Shown here in pieces: positions 8,187 to 16,685 of a DNA stretch of 64,000 nucleotides (position 1 is the first letter of the stretch; every line of letters starts with the position of its first letter). Origin of the DNA: Candidatus Pelagibacterales bacterium (GTDB lineage Bacteria; Pseudomonadota; Alphaproteobacteria; Pelagibacterales; AG-422-B15); NCBI GenBank assembly GCA_028412835.1, contig JAONQW010000001.1:75617-139616 (forward strand). Direction: 5' to 3'. Position numbers and translations under genes: made by a program. Under the pieces are notes generated by a model. That model ran no database searches and was not told the DNA's origin. It saw only the letters and a list, made by a program, of their open reading frames with translations.

Positions 8187-9365
8187 TTACTTATTTAGGG
8201 GACCTTCGAATAGAACATCTTGATTTTTAAGTCTATTAATTAAATCTTCGCCAAGCCCAGTTGCTGGTGTCAAAATACCATATTCACCATCCTGATAATT
8301 ATTTAAAAGTGAAATAGCACTTTCAACTAAAAACATTGAGGTACTTTTGTACCCAGGATCTCCTTTGCCATACATTCTATAAACATACTCTTGATTTTTA
8401 GTTGTCTTTGCAACAAACAGTGCTTCGTACCAGCCATTATTCCTAGTCTTTTCATTTGGTCCAGTACCTGGCTTTGGAAAAAATCTTCGAAAAAAATTCT
8501 TAAAAGGACTAACAATGATCATTCCTAATATTGCTAATGACACAGTTGTAACAACAGCAGTTGGCAAACTCTTGACCATTTGAAATTCATTGTAAACAAA
8601 ATCAGGTCCATAACTTTGTTGCTTTGCCTCCATTAATGCCGCTGATCTACGTACAGGTCTTGTATTTGTAATTGCCATTACAAAAGGAACTACCCATTTA
8701 TTTAATTTTTTATTTTTAGTAATTGAAAAGTAATCTTTACTGAGTAATTTTTGACTACTTGAATATGAGCCTTTTGGATTTAATAGAAATGGGTGACCCA
8801 TTTTATGTTTACTCTTAAAATCACGCATTGTGAAAGCACTCTCTATTGTGCCACCACTAACTCCACCCGACATATTATGATATGCGAAGATTGATTTTAG
8901 AGGTTCATTTATTTGTTTAGCTGTATAATAGGTACCGAGGTCTGATGGTATAGAATCGTATCCACATGCTGGGATTATTTTTATTTTTTTGTTAACACAT
9001 TCCTCGTGGTAATTATCAATTAGATCTCTTACCCATATTGCTTCACCAGTAATATCCACATAATGTGTTCCATTTTCTACACAAGCTTTTACAAGAAGAT
9101 TACTATATTTATTAAATGGGCCTGCATAAGAGGCTACAACTCGAGTAGACTCAGTAAGTTTCTTTAATGCCATTTCATCGCTTGCATCAGCAACAATTAT
9201 TTCAGGCTTGCTTGGTATTGAGTCTTGAAGTTTTTTAAGTTTTACAAGATCCCTTCCGGCTATAGCCCAGTTGAGTTCGTTGCTGTATTTGTCCATATAT
9301 ACAGCACCTAATGAGCCAGTAAATCCGGTTGCACCATAAATTATAATATCAAATTTTTTATTCAT
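8187..9365 (-). CDS. Saccharopine dehydrogenase-like NAD(P)-binding oxidoreductase
   Basis: The 392-residue protein begins with a Rossmann motif (IIIYGATGFTGSL, residues 7-19) and has the arrangement of the saccharopine dehydrogenase / trans-acting enoyl reductase family: AGRDLVKLKKL near residue 37, VVASYAGPFNKYSN near 78, CVENGTHYVDITGE near 91 and a GYDSIPSDLGT segment near 135. Relatives include mycobacterial enoyl reductases of lipid synthesis and the eukaryotic SCCPDH protein. The substrate is unknown and no lipid-synthesis partner lies next to it. A 173-bp spacer follows the gene and a 562-bp gene-poor stretch precedes it, so it is likely monocistronic. Confidence 0.87.
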   Translation of the reverse strand: MNKKFDIIIYGATGFTGSLGAVYMDKYSNELNWAIAGRDLVKLKKLQDSIPSKPEIIVADASDEMALKKLTESTRVVASYAGPFNKYSNLLVKACVENGTHYVDITGEAIWVRDLIDNYHEECVNKKIKIIPACGYDSIPSDLGTYYTAKQINEPLKSIFAYHNMSGGVSGGTIESAFTMRDFKSKHKMGHPFLLNPKGSYSSSQKLLSKDYFSITKNKKLNKWVVPFVMAITNTRPVRRSAALMEAKQQSYGPDFVYNEFQMVKSLPTAVVTTVSLAILGMIIVSPFKNFFRRFFPKPGTGPNEKTRNNGWYEALFVAKTTKNQEYVYRMYGKGDPGYKSTSMFLVESAISLLNNYQDGEYGILTPATGLGEDLINRLKNQDVLFEGPLNK

Positions 9366-9927
9366 ATGAGAAATAGTGATACTTTAAATTAATCATTTAT
9401 TATATAATTATTTTATGAAAGATTGGATAATAGGTAGCATCTCAATGATTATTTTCTTTATGTTTTTGTACTTATGTATTGTTTGGCTATTTTAAATATG
9501 GATCAATTAGACTTGTTTGTTATGAGGGTTACTTGTACCAATTGTATCTTTATTTGTAGGATTGCTATTAAATCAACTAAGTACTGGGGTTATTACTACT
9601 AATATGAGAAAATTATCTTTTAGGGATATTATGAGGGTTGTTTATAGGATGCTTAGTTTGCCTATTATCGCAATTATTGTTATTATTCCATTTTTATTAA
9701 TATTAATGTTATAATACAATAACTTATATATATAACTTAAATCAAATTATTAAAATACATCTTATTACAATTATAAATTAATCATTTACTTTATATATGT
9801 GTAACAAAACATTGAATTAATTGATTTTTAATTTATTAAAACTATTATGTTCAGTTATTATTCATTCAAATAATGAATTATCGATTTTGTAGATTTTCTC
9901 TAATATTAAATACAATTTTAAGTGTTA
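9366..9927. other. 562-bp gene-poor region
   Basis: This is the only stretch longer than 300 bases without a confident gene. It contains the decayed small membrane ORF described separately (9415-9714), followed by about 210 very AT-rich bases (9715-9927). I see no convincing terminator, RNA structure or conserved motif in that part. Promoter elements for the divergent flanks would lie here, but AT richness makes any call unreliable. Confidence 0.5.
9415..9714 (+). pseudogene. Possible decayed small membrane protein gene
   Basis: One reading frame encodes two hydrophobic segments interrupted by in-frame stops. ATG 9415 opens a 26-residue helix-like peptide ending at TAA 9493. After stops TAG 9508 and TGA 9523 the same frame continues with GLLVPIVSLFVGLLLNQLS, then an ATG at 9604, a basic segment and a last hydrophobic helix ending at TAA 9712. 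Two hydrophobic stretches in the same frame suggest a gene broken by nonsense mutations. Two independent tiny membrane peptides (9415-9495 and 9604-9714) are an alternative. No family is recognised. Confidence 0.3.
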
Positions 9928-11079
9928 TTAAAGAGCCTGTTTTAAATCTTCAATTAAATCATCAACATGCTCAATACCAACTGATATTCGAATAAGATTC
10001 TCTGGTATGGGAGTAAGTTGTCCTGCCTTAGTATTAACGTATGCGTGAGTCATTAAGGCCGGTGATTCAATCAAACTCTCAACACCTCCGAGACTTTCGG
10101 CAATTGTAAATATTTTTAAATTTTGCATAAATCTTTTAATTTCTTTTAAATTTCCTTTATGGAAAAAAGTTACTACCGCACCATAACCATCCATTTGTTT
10201 TTTAGCGATTTTGTGTTGTGAATGAGTTGTCAACCCAGGGTAAACCACTTTAATAATTTTTTTATGTTTTTCTAAATATTTTGCAACTTTAAGTCCATTA
10301 TAATTATGTTGTTTCATTCTTAAGGATAATGTTTTTACAGCTCTTAGTATTAAGAAACAATCAAAAGGACTAGGTATAGCACCAACAGAATTTTGAATAA
10401 AAGCTATTTTGTCAGCAAGTTTTTTATTTTTACCTATGATTAATGCACCACCAATTATATCTGAATGACCATTGATATATTTTGTTGTTGAATGATTAAC
10501 TATATCAATTCCTAAATCTAAGGGCTTTTGATTTATTGGACTTGCAAAAGTATTGTCACAAATTGTTAAAACTTTATGTTTTTTTGCAATGGTTGCTATT
10601 TTTTTTAAGTCTGTAATTTTTAATAGTGGGTTAGTTGGAGTCTCAATCCAAATTAATTTGGTATTATTTTTAATTATTTTATTTAAATCAACTTTATTAT
10701 AATCTACGTATGAAATTTCTAGATTTGAAGATTTAGACTTAATTTCTTCTAAAAGCCTAAATGTTCCACCGTATAAATCATCAAATGCGATTATATGATC
10801 TCCTGGTTTTAACATTTCTAAAACAGCAGATTGTGCTGCTAAACCAGAGCTAAAAACAAATGCTTTTAAACCATTTTCTAAGTTTGCCAATGAACCTTCC
10901 AATGCATCCCGAGTAGGGTTTTGTGATCTTCCATATTCATAACCTGAATGTTTACCTGGTTCTTTTTGTGCAAATGTTGATGAAGCAAAGATAGGGGTCA
11001 TTACTGCACCAGTTATTGGCTCAGGTTTAACACCAGCATGAACTACTCTAGTATCTATGTGTTTTTTCTTATTTTTCAT
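9928..11079 (-). CDS. Cystathionine gamma-lyase / gamma-synthase family PLP enzyme
   Basis: The 383-residue PLP enzyme of the Cys/Met metabolism family has the N-terminal signature HAGVKPEPITGAVMTPIFAS, the EYGRSQNPTRDALE motif near residue 47, the PLP lysine in STTKYINGHSDIIGG near residue 197, and the SLGGVESLIESPALMTH segment near the C-terminus. Members cleave or form cystathionine. The start overlaps by 4 bp the stop of an upstream cystathionine beta-synthase-like gene, which favours gamma-lyase, giving cysteine, 2-oxobutanoate and ammonia. Gamma-synthase or O-acylhomoserine sulfhydrylase activity cannot be excluded from sequence. Confidence 0.85.
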   Translation of the reverse strand: MKNKKKHIDTRVVHAGVKPEPITGAVMTPIFASSTFAQKEPGKHSGYEYGRSQNPTRDALEGSLANLENGLKAFVFSSGLAAQSAVLEMLKPGDHIIAFDDLYGGTFRLLEEIKSKSSNLEISYVDYNKVDLNKIIKNNTKLIWIETPTNPLLKITDLKKIATIAKKHKVLTICDNTFASPINQKPLDLGIDIVNHSTTKYINGHSDIIGGALIIGKNKKLADKIAFIQNSVGAIPSPFDCFLILRAVKTLSLRMKQHNYNGLKVAKYLEKHKKIIKVVYPGLTTHSQHKIAKKQMDGYGAVVTFFHKGNLKEIKRFMQNLKIFTIAESLGGVESLIESPALMTHAYVNTKAGQLTPIPENLIRISVGIEHVDDLIEDLKQAL

Positions 11080-12050
11080 AAAATATTTTTTTTCTTTAAC
11101 CAGTCTTCATTATAAGCTGTATTCAAATATTTTTCACCATTATCACAAATAAATGTAACAACATTTTTTTCAGAAGTTTGCTCTTTACAATACTTTAGAG
11201 CAGCAGCGATAAGAGTTCCACATGATGATCCCCCAAGGATACCTTCTTTCATTGCCACATCACGTATTGTTCTAAATGCTTCTTCGTTATCAATTTCATA
11301 GCCTTTATGAATGTATTCAAGACTTAATGTATCAGGAATAAAATCTTCACCTATACCTTCAACCAACCAACCTGAACCCGCAATTTCTGTTATATCATTT
11401 CCTTCAACGCTATCTTTAATTATTGAGCCTTTTGGATCAGCCACAATAATTTTTGTATGAGGTGAATGCTCATGAAAAAATTTTCCAATACCAGAAATAG
11501 TACCACCTGATCCTACACCACAAACTACAGCATCAACTTTTCCATCAAGTTGCTTGTATATTTCAGGTGCAGTTGATAATTCATGTGCAATTGGGTTTGA
11601 TTTATTTGTAAACTGACTAGCAAAAAACGAATTTGGTGTTTCATCGGCAATTCGTTTAGCCATAGTTATATAATGCTCAGGATGATCAGGCCCTACATCA
11701 CTTCTGGTCATAATTACCTCAGCACCTATTGCGCGTAGATGAAGTATCTTATTATTATTCATTTTATCTAAGATAATAACTTTAGCTTTGTAGCCTTTTA
11801 ATTTACCAATTAGTGCAAGCCCCATTGCAGTATTACCAGCCGATGCTTCAATAATTGTATAACCAGGCTTTAATTTGCCTTCACGTTCAGCTGTTTCAAT
11901 AATATTAAGGGCAACACGATCTTTAATAGATGAACCAGGATTCATGCCTTCCATTTTTAAGAACAGATTGCAGGGGCCAGTGTCTATATTTTTCACTTGA
12001 ACAATTGGAGTATTGCCGATTAAATCTATTAATGTTTTAACATCTGCCAT
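11076..12050 (-). CDS. Cystathionine beta-synthase-like PLP enzyme (cysteine synthase fold)
   Basis: The 324-residue fold-type II PLP enzyme has Lys43 in SSIKDRVA as the cofactor lysine, an EASAGNT substrate loop at residues 68-74 and the phosphate-binding GVGSGGTISG loop near residue 178. The VEGIGEDFIP segment and the DPKGSI stretch before it resemble cystathionine beta-synthases more than CysK. It has only the catalytic core, with no heme-binding region and no C-terminal regulatory CBS domains. Together with the overlapping gamma-lyase-type gene it would turn homocysteine plus serine into cysteine (reverse transsulfuration). CysK/CysM activity is the main alternative. Confidence 0.82.
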   Translation of the reverse strand: MADVKTLIDLIGNTPIVQVKNIDTGPCNLFLKMEGMNPGSSIKDRVALNIIETAEREGKLKPGYTIIEASAGNTAMGLALIGKLKGYKAKVIILDKMNNNKILHLRAIGAEVIMTRSDVGPDHPEHYITMAKRIADETPNSFFASQFTNKSNPIAHELSTAPEIYKQLDGKVDAVVCGVGSGGTISGIGKFFHEHSPHTKIIVADPKGSIIKDSVEGNDITEIAGSGWLVEGIGEDFIPDTLSLEYIHKGYEIDNEEAFRTIRDVAMKEGILGGSSCGTLIAAALKYCKEQTSEKNVVTFICDNGEKYLNTAYNEDWLKKKNIL

Positions 12051-12073
12051 TTTTTAATTTCTATTGTTTATTT

Positions 12074-13072
12074 ATGTTTAAAAAACTTCTTACCATTCAA
12101 TTATTTATCCTAATTTTCTTATTTAGCAACTCTAAGGTAGTATTTACTAATGAAATAGATGATTTTGACACTTGGCTATCTAATTTTGAGCAAAAAGCTG
12201 TTGAAGAAGGTATAAGTAGACAAACTTTAGAAAAATCCTTTAGGAATATCGAGCTAAATGGCAGGGTAATTGAGCTAGACCAAAAGCAACCTGAATTTAC
12301 AATTTCACTAAATAAATATCTTAGTAATACAACTCCCAGATTTAGAGTAAATAAGGGTAAAAAACTATATCAAGAAAATAAAGATCTATTGAAAGAAATA
12401 TCGAATAAGTTTGGAGTTCAGCCAAGATTTTTACTTGCTTTATGGGGAATTGAGACAAGTTTTGGAAAATATACTGGTTCATTTAATGTAGTTAGATCAT
12501 TAACAACGCTTAGCTATGATTTAAGGAGGAGAGATTATTTTACCGGTGAATTATTAAATGCTCTAAAAATCATTGATCAGGGCCACACAGATCCTGAAAG
12601 CATGGATGGATCGTGGGCAGGTGCAATGGGCCAGTGTCAATTCATGCCAACTAGCTTCATAAATTATGCAATTGATTTTGACGGTGATGGCAAAAAAGAT
12701 ATATGGAATACAGTTCCTGATGTACTTGCTTCTGCCGCAAATTACTTATCTTCATCTAATTGGAATAGTAATGAAACATGGGGGAGAGAAGTAAGTATTT
12801 TAAATCCCATTGATGAATCATTAATAACAGTTTCAGCAAGAAAAGTTGACATAAGTAAAAAACTATCTACTTGGTCAGCTTTAGGTGTAAGAAAGCTTGA
12901 TGGTACAAAATTACCAGATGTAGATATTAATGCTTATTTAGTGTACCCTGAAGGAGTCAATGGCCGTAAATATATTGTCTACGAAAATTTTAAAACAATC
13001 CTTAAATGGAATAGGTCACTTTTTTTTGGTATTGCTGTAGGAACACTCTCAGATTTGATTGAATATTATTAA
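12074..13072 (+). CDS. Lytic murein transglycosylase, MltB family
   Basis: The 332-residue exported protein has an N-terminal signal (hydrophobic residues 6-19). It carries the SLT_2/MltB catalytic domain: ALWGIETSFGKYTG with catalytic Glu127, then SLTTLSYDLRRRDYFTGELL, GSWAGAMGQCQFMPTSF and the FDGDGKKDIW loop. The enzyme cleaves the MurNAc-GlcNAc bond of peptidoglycan to give anhydro-muropeptides. There is no lipobox and no C-terminal peptidoglycan-binding domain, so it is the shorter, probably periplasmic type. It starts a cell-wall gene row with RlpA and DacA downstream, and is divergent from the cysteine genes, with only 23 bases between starts. Confidence 0.94.
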   Translation: MFKKLLTIQLFILIFLFSNSKVVFTNEIDDFDTWLSNFEQKAVEEGISRQTLEKSFRNIELNGRVIELDQKQPEFTISLNKYLSNTTPRFRVNKGKKLYQENKDLLKEISNKFGVQPRFLLALWGIETSFGKYTGSFNVVRSLTTLSYDLRRRDYFTGELLNALKIIDQGHTDPESMDGSWAGAMGQCQFMPTSFINYAIDFDGDGKKDIWNTVPDVLASAANYLSSSNWNSNETWGREVSILNPIDESLITVSARKVDISKKLSTWSALGVRKLDGTKLPDVDINAYLVYPEGVNGRKYIVYENFKTILKWNRSLFFGIAVGTLSDLIEYY

Positions 13073-13073
13073 A

Positions 13074-13946
13074 ATGAAAAATATTACTTTTCTCATTGTA
13101 ATATTGTTTTTGCTAAATAATTGTACAACGGTAGCAAATCTTCAAAAGTATGATAATAATAATCTATCTTTGACTTCAGAAAAAATGGTTGAAGCGCCTT
13201 ATGAAATGAATGGTAAGTGGTTTTTTCCTTATGACTATAAAGAATTAGTTGAAATTGGAACAGCCTCTAGAATAAGTGATCTTAATTTTGGTGACAGAAC
13301 TAAAATCGGTGAAGTGTTTCATCCAGATGTTTCTTCAGGTGCACATAGATCATTGGGTTTAGCTTCTAATGTAAGGGTAACAAATATAGAAAATGGTTTC
13401 TCTATGATTGTAAGAGTTAACCATAGAGGCGCATATTCAAATACTAATGTAATTGAATTGTCTGATATAGTTTTTAATAAGCTTAAACTTAATGAAAATG
13501 GAAATTTAATTAAACTAGAGCTTATAAATGCTAATGAATCATTCATATTAGGAGAGGCTAAAACTTATAATGAAGAGAAAAAAATTTCATCAACGGCACC
13601 AATAGATGATGTATCAGTTGTTTCAATAGGCTCAGGAAGTCAAGAAAGTGAAAGCGAAAAACCTTTAACTAAAGATGAAGTAAATCTAGATAATTTTAGA
13701 ATCGAAAAAATTCAAAATAAAGAGATATATATTCATGTGGCCACACTTCTCTTCAAACAAAGTGCTGAAGAGCTAGAAAACAAGCTTAAATCAATAAAAA
13801 AGGTAGATATAGTAAATAGTATGATTAATGGTAAAAATACTTATAAAGTAATTATTGGTCCTTTTGATAACTTGGTTCAACTCAATGAAACTCTTAAGGT
13901 CAATACGATTCAGCAATATGAAGATTTATCAATATTTTTAAAATAG
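13074..13946 (+). CDS. rlpA: RlpA-like septal lytic transglycosylase with SPOR domain
   Basis: Starting at the ATG directly after the MltB stop gives a 290-residue protein with a lipoprotein-type leader ending LLNNC (Cys17; the Asn before Cys is atypical). A double-psi beta-barrel domain spans roughly residues 40-135, with the RlpA pattern PYEMNGKWFFPYDYKELVE and VRVTNIENGFSMIVRVN. A C-terminal SPOR domain (about 217-290) should bind denuded septal glycan. RlpA cleaves such glycan strands. Glu80 and His91 are kept, but the usual ASWYG is ASRIS and the usual Asp in VNDRGP is His117, so activity is uncertain. An upstream in-frame ATG at 13059 is inside mltB. Confidence 0.85.
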   Translation: MKNITFLIVILFLLNNCTTVANLQKYDNNNLSLTSEKMVEAPYEMNGKWFFPYDYKELVEIGTASRISDLNFGDRTKIGEVFHPDVSSGAHRSLGLASNVRVTNIENGFSMIVRVNHRGAYSNTNVIELSDIVFNKLKLNENGNLIKLELINANESFILGEAKTYNEEKKISSTAPIDDVSVVSIGSGSQESESEKPLTKDEVNLDNFRIEKIQNKEIYIHVATLLFKQSAEELENKLKSIKKVDIVNSMINGKNTYKVIIGPFDNLVQLNETLKVNTIQQYEDLSIFLK

Positions 13947-13953
13947 GAAAAAA

Positions 13954-15084
13954 ATGAAACTCATTCAAAATATAATATTTATAATATTAATATCTATTAA
14001 TTCAGCATTTGCTCTCATAGATACTAATGCTGATACAGCAATTATTATGGATGCAGATACAGGTTATATTTTGTATGAAAAAAATGTAGATAAAAAAGTT
14101 TTTCCTGCTTCTATGACAAAGATAATGACATCAATGATAGTATTTGAAAAATTATCAAATGGCAGCCTTACGTTAGATGATACTTTTCTTGTTAGTGAAA
14201 AAGCCTGGAAAGAACGTGAAGGTTCATCTATGTTTGTAGAGGTTGATAAAGAAATAAGAGTTGAAGATCTTTTAAGAGGTATAATTGTTCAATCTGGTAA
14301 TGATGCTTGTATCGTAGTAGCTGAAAATATTTCAGGATCTGAAAAAACTTTTTCAATTTTAATGAATGAAATGGCTACAGATATAGGTTTAGAAAACACA
14401 AATTTTGCAAACTCTACAGGTATGCATAACGTTAAAAATTATTCAACAGTAAGTGACATAGCAAAAATGTCACAATATATGATTAATAAATATCCTGAAT
14501 TTTATCATTTATTTAGTGAAACTGAATTTGAATGGTCTGGGATTGCTCAAAAAAATAGAAATCCTTTATTATATAAAGATATTGGTGCAGATGGTTTAAA
14601 AACTGGATACCTATCTATATCAGGCTATGGACTTGCTGCATCAGCAAAAAATGATAATAGGAGACTTATTGTAGTTGGTCATGGATTTTCTAGCCCACAA
14701 AAAAGATCTCAAGGTACAGCAAGATTATTAAACTGGGGATTTAGAGAATATACTAATATTAAATTGTATGGCAAAGCTAGCGATGTAGGTTTTTTGCCTT
14801 TAACTATGGCAAGTGAAGATAAGGTTTCTCTAACAACAGATAAAGATATTGTGATTACTGTTGCAAAAGCAAAGAAAGATGCAATAGAAACCGAAATAAT
14901 ACCCATAGACAATCTTAAAACACCGTTTAAAAAAGGTGATGTGATAGCTATGCTAAAAGTAACAATACCCAAGGCCACTCCACAATATATAGATTTAGTT
15001 GCTACAAAAAATATTGATGAAGCCGGCTATATATCATCCTTTATTACTTATATATATAATTCAGTAGTAAGTTTTTTTGATTAA
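13954..15084 (+). CDS. dacA: D-alanyl-D-alanine carboxypeptidase (PBP5/6 family)
   Basis: The 376-residue low-molecular-weight penicillin-binding protein has a signal peptide ending at INSAFA (residue 20) and the three serine-peptidase motifs: SMTK (Ser53-Lys56), SGN (114-116) and KTG (216-218). The C-terminal PBP5 beta domain spans about residues 270-350, followed by a short amphipathic tail, SFITYIYNSVVSFFD, that would anchor it to the inner membrane. It trims the terminal D-Ala of stem peptides. An AGGA ribosome-binding site precedes the start. It follows the RlpA gene by 7 bases, completing a peptidoglycan-remodelling run. Confidence 0.95.
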   Translation: MKLIQNIIFIILISINSAFALIDTNADTAIIMDADTGYILYEKNVDKKVFPASMTKIMTSMIVFEKLSNGSLTLDDTFLVSEKAWKEREGSSMFVEVDKEIRVEDLLRGIIVQSGNDACIVVAENISGSEKTFSILMNEMATDIGLENTNFANSTGMHNVKNYSTVSDIAKMSQYMINKYPEFYHLFSETEFEWSGIAQKNRNPLLYKDIGADGLKTGYLSISGYGLAASAKNDNRRLIVVGHGFSSPQKRSQGTARLLNWGFREYTNIKLYGKASDVGFLPLTMASEDKVSLTTDKDIVITVAKAKKDAIETEIIPIDNLKTPFKKGDVIAMLKVTIPKATPQYIDLVATKNIDEAGYISSFITYIYNSVVSFFD

Positions 15085-15090
15085 TTCAAT

Positions 15091-15714
15091 ATGAAGTATA
15101 AAAAGTTTATTACTTTTGAAGGTGGTGAGGGGTCAGGTAAGTCAACTCAAATTAAGCTTCTAGCAAAAAAAATAGATATAAGTAGGAATGTATGTCTAAC
15201 AAGAGAACCAGGTGGAACTGAATCTGCAGAAGAGATTCGTAAATTATTAGTAAGAGGAAAAGTAGACAAATGGTCAAGTATTTCAGAATTATTATTGTTA
15301 TTTGCTGCTAGAAAAGATCATATTGATAATCTTATTCTTCCTTCGTTAAAATCAAATAAATGGGTTTTATGTGATCGTTTTGTTGATTCTACGTACGTAT
15401 ATCAGGGTATGTGCGGTAAAACATCTTTAGAGCTAATTAAAAAAATTGAAACTATTATTATAGGTAAATTTAAGCCAAGCCTAACTTTTTTAATTAATTT
15501 AGATCCTGAAATTGGTCTGAAAAGATCAAGAAGACCGGGCAATAAAGATTTAAGATATGAAAATATGGATATTAACTTTCATAAGAAAGTCTATAGATCA
15601 TATTTAAAACTTGCATCATTAAATAAACAGAGAATAGTTCTAATAGATGGAAGCAAATCTATAACATATATAGAGAACCAAATTTGGAAAAAAATAAAAA
15701 ATAAGATTTTATAA
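15091..15714 (+). CDS. tmk: Thymidylate kinase
   Basis: The 207-residue P-loop kinase phosphorylates dTMP to dTDP. Visible motifs are the Walker A FEGGEGSGKST (residues 9-19), TREPGGTESAEEIR with the substrate-binding DRX-like element, LCDRFVDSTYVYQG near residue 91 and the LID segment KRSRRPGNKDLRYE near residue 143. The overlap of its stop with the start of holB (TAATG, one base shared) implies translational coupling, and tmk-holB-metG-tatD is a common bacterial order. Confidence 0.96.
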   Translation: MKYKKFITFEGGEGSGKSTQIKLLAKKIDISRNVCLTREPGGTESAEEIRKLLVRGKVDKWSSISELLLLFAARKDHIDNLILPSLKSNKWVLCDRFVDSTYVYQGMCGKTSLELIKKIETIIIGKFKPSLTFLINLDPEIGLKRSRRPGNKDLRYENMDINFHKKVYRSYLKLASLNKQRIVLIDGSKSITYIENQIWKKIKNKIL

Positions 15715-16685
15715 TGGAATGTCAAACTCAAAATATATTAGGCCACGAAAGAAATTTTATAAGATTAAATAAATTAATAAAAAAGAATAAACTACCTAAT
15801 AGTATAATTTTTCAAGGCTCTAAGGGGATTGGTAAAACAACTTCCGCTTATAGAATAGCTCAATTTATATTTGAACAAAAAAATAACCCAAGTGATAATT
15901 ATGTTTTTACTAATTCTGATATTTACCAAAAAATCTGTAACAATAGTTACCCAAATTTATTAATTATACAAAAACCCTGGCTTGAAGATAAAAAAAGATT
16001 TAAGAACCAAATTCATAAAGATGATATTTCTTCTGTAAAAAGATTTTATTTAAATAAAGAAGGTACAGGACAGTATAGAATCTGCATTATTGATAATATT
16101 GATGATTTTTCTACTGATGCTTCTAATTCATTGCTCAAACTTATTGAAGAGCCACCAAAAGACTCATTGTTCATAATCATTAATCATAACAAATCAAGAT
16201 TATTAAAAACTATTCAATCACGATCCTTTGTATTAAATTTTTCAAATTTAAAAATAGATGATTATACACATTTGTTAAAAATAAATAATTGTCGTTTTGA
16301 TAATATAGGCAAACTCTACGACTTAACTGGAGCAGATCTTCAATCAAGTTTTGATTATGTTGATAATGACTTTGACTCTATTGATGATCATTTTAAATCT
16401 TTGCTTATTGACCCATTAAAGATAAAGATAAATACTGCCTCACACTATGTCACTTTTTTTAATGAAAGAACTTCATTGGAAAATAGTGATAATTTTATAA
16501 ATTACCTACTTTTAAGAATTAAAATGACTATATTGGAATTAATAAGAGATAAAAAAACACCTAATATATTTAAATTAATTAAATCTTATTATTTTCTCGA
16601 CAAAGTATATAAAAACCAAAAGATATTTAATCTTAATTTTGATCATATTTTGATTAAATTTTTTAACTATTTAAAAAATGCCTAA
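15714..16685 (+). CDS. holB: DNA polymerase III delta-prime subunit
   Basis: The 323-residue clamp-loader ATPase-like subunit has a P-loop QGSKGIGKTT (Gly35-Thr43 region), the conserved SVKRFYLNKEGTGQYRICII helix region near residue 106, the Walker B-like IIDNIDDF, and the SNSLLKLIEEPP stretch near residue 139, followed by the arginine-containing sensor IQSRSF. It acts in the tau/gamma-delta-delta-prime complex that loads the sliding clamp. The C-terminal half is divergent and AT-driven in composition. The gene overlaps tmk by one base and metG by eight. Confidence 0.92.
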   Translation: MECQTQNILGHERNFIRLNKLIKKNKLPNSIIFQGSKGIGKTTSAYRIAQFIFEQKNNPSDNYVFTNSDIYQKICNNSYPNLLIIQKPWLEDKKRFKNQIHKDDISSVKRFYLNKEGTGQYRICIIDNIDDFSTDASNSLLKLIEEPPKDSLFIIINHNKSRLLKTIQSRSFVLNFSNLKIDDYTHLLKINNCRFDNIGKLYDLTGADLQSSFDYVDNDFDSIDDHFKSLLIDPLKIKINTASHYVTFFNERTSLENSDNFINYLLLRIKMTILELIRDKKTPNIFKLIKSYYFLDKVYKNQKIFNLNFDHILIKFFNYLKNA

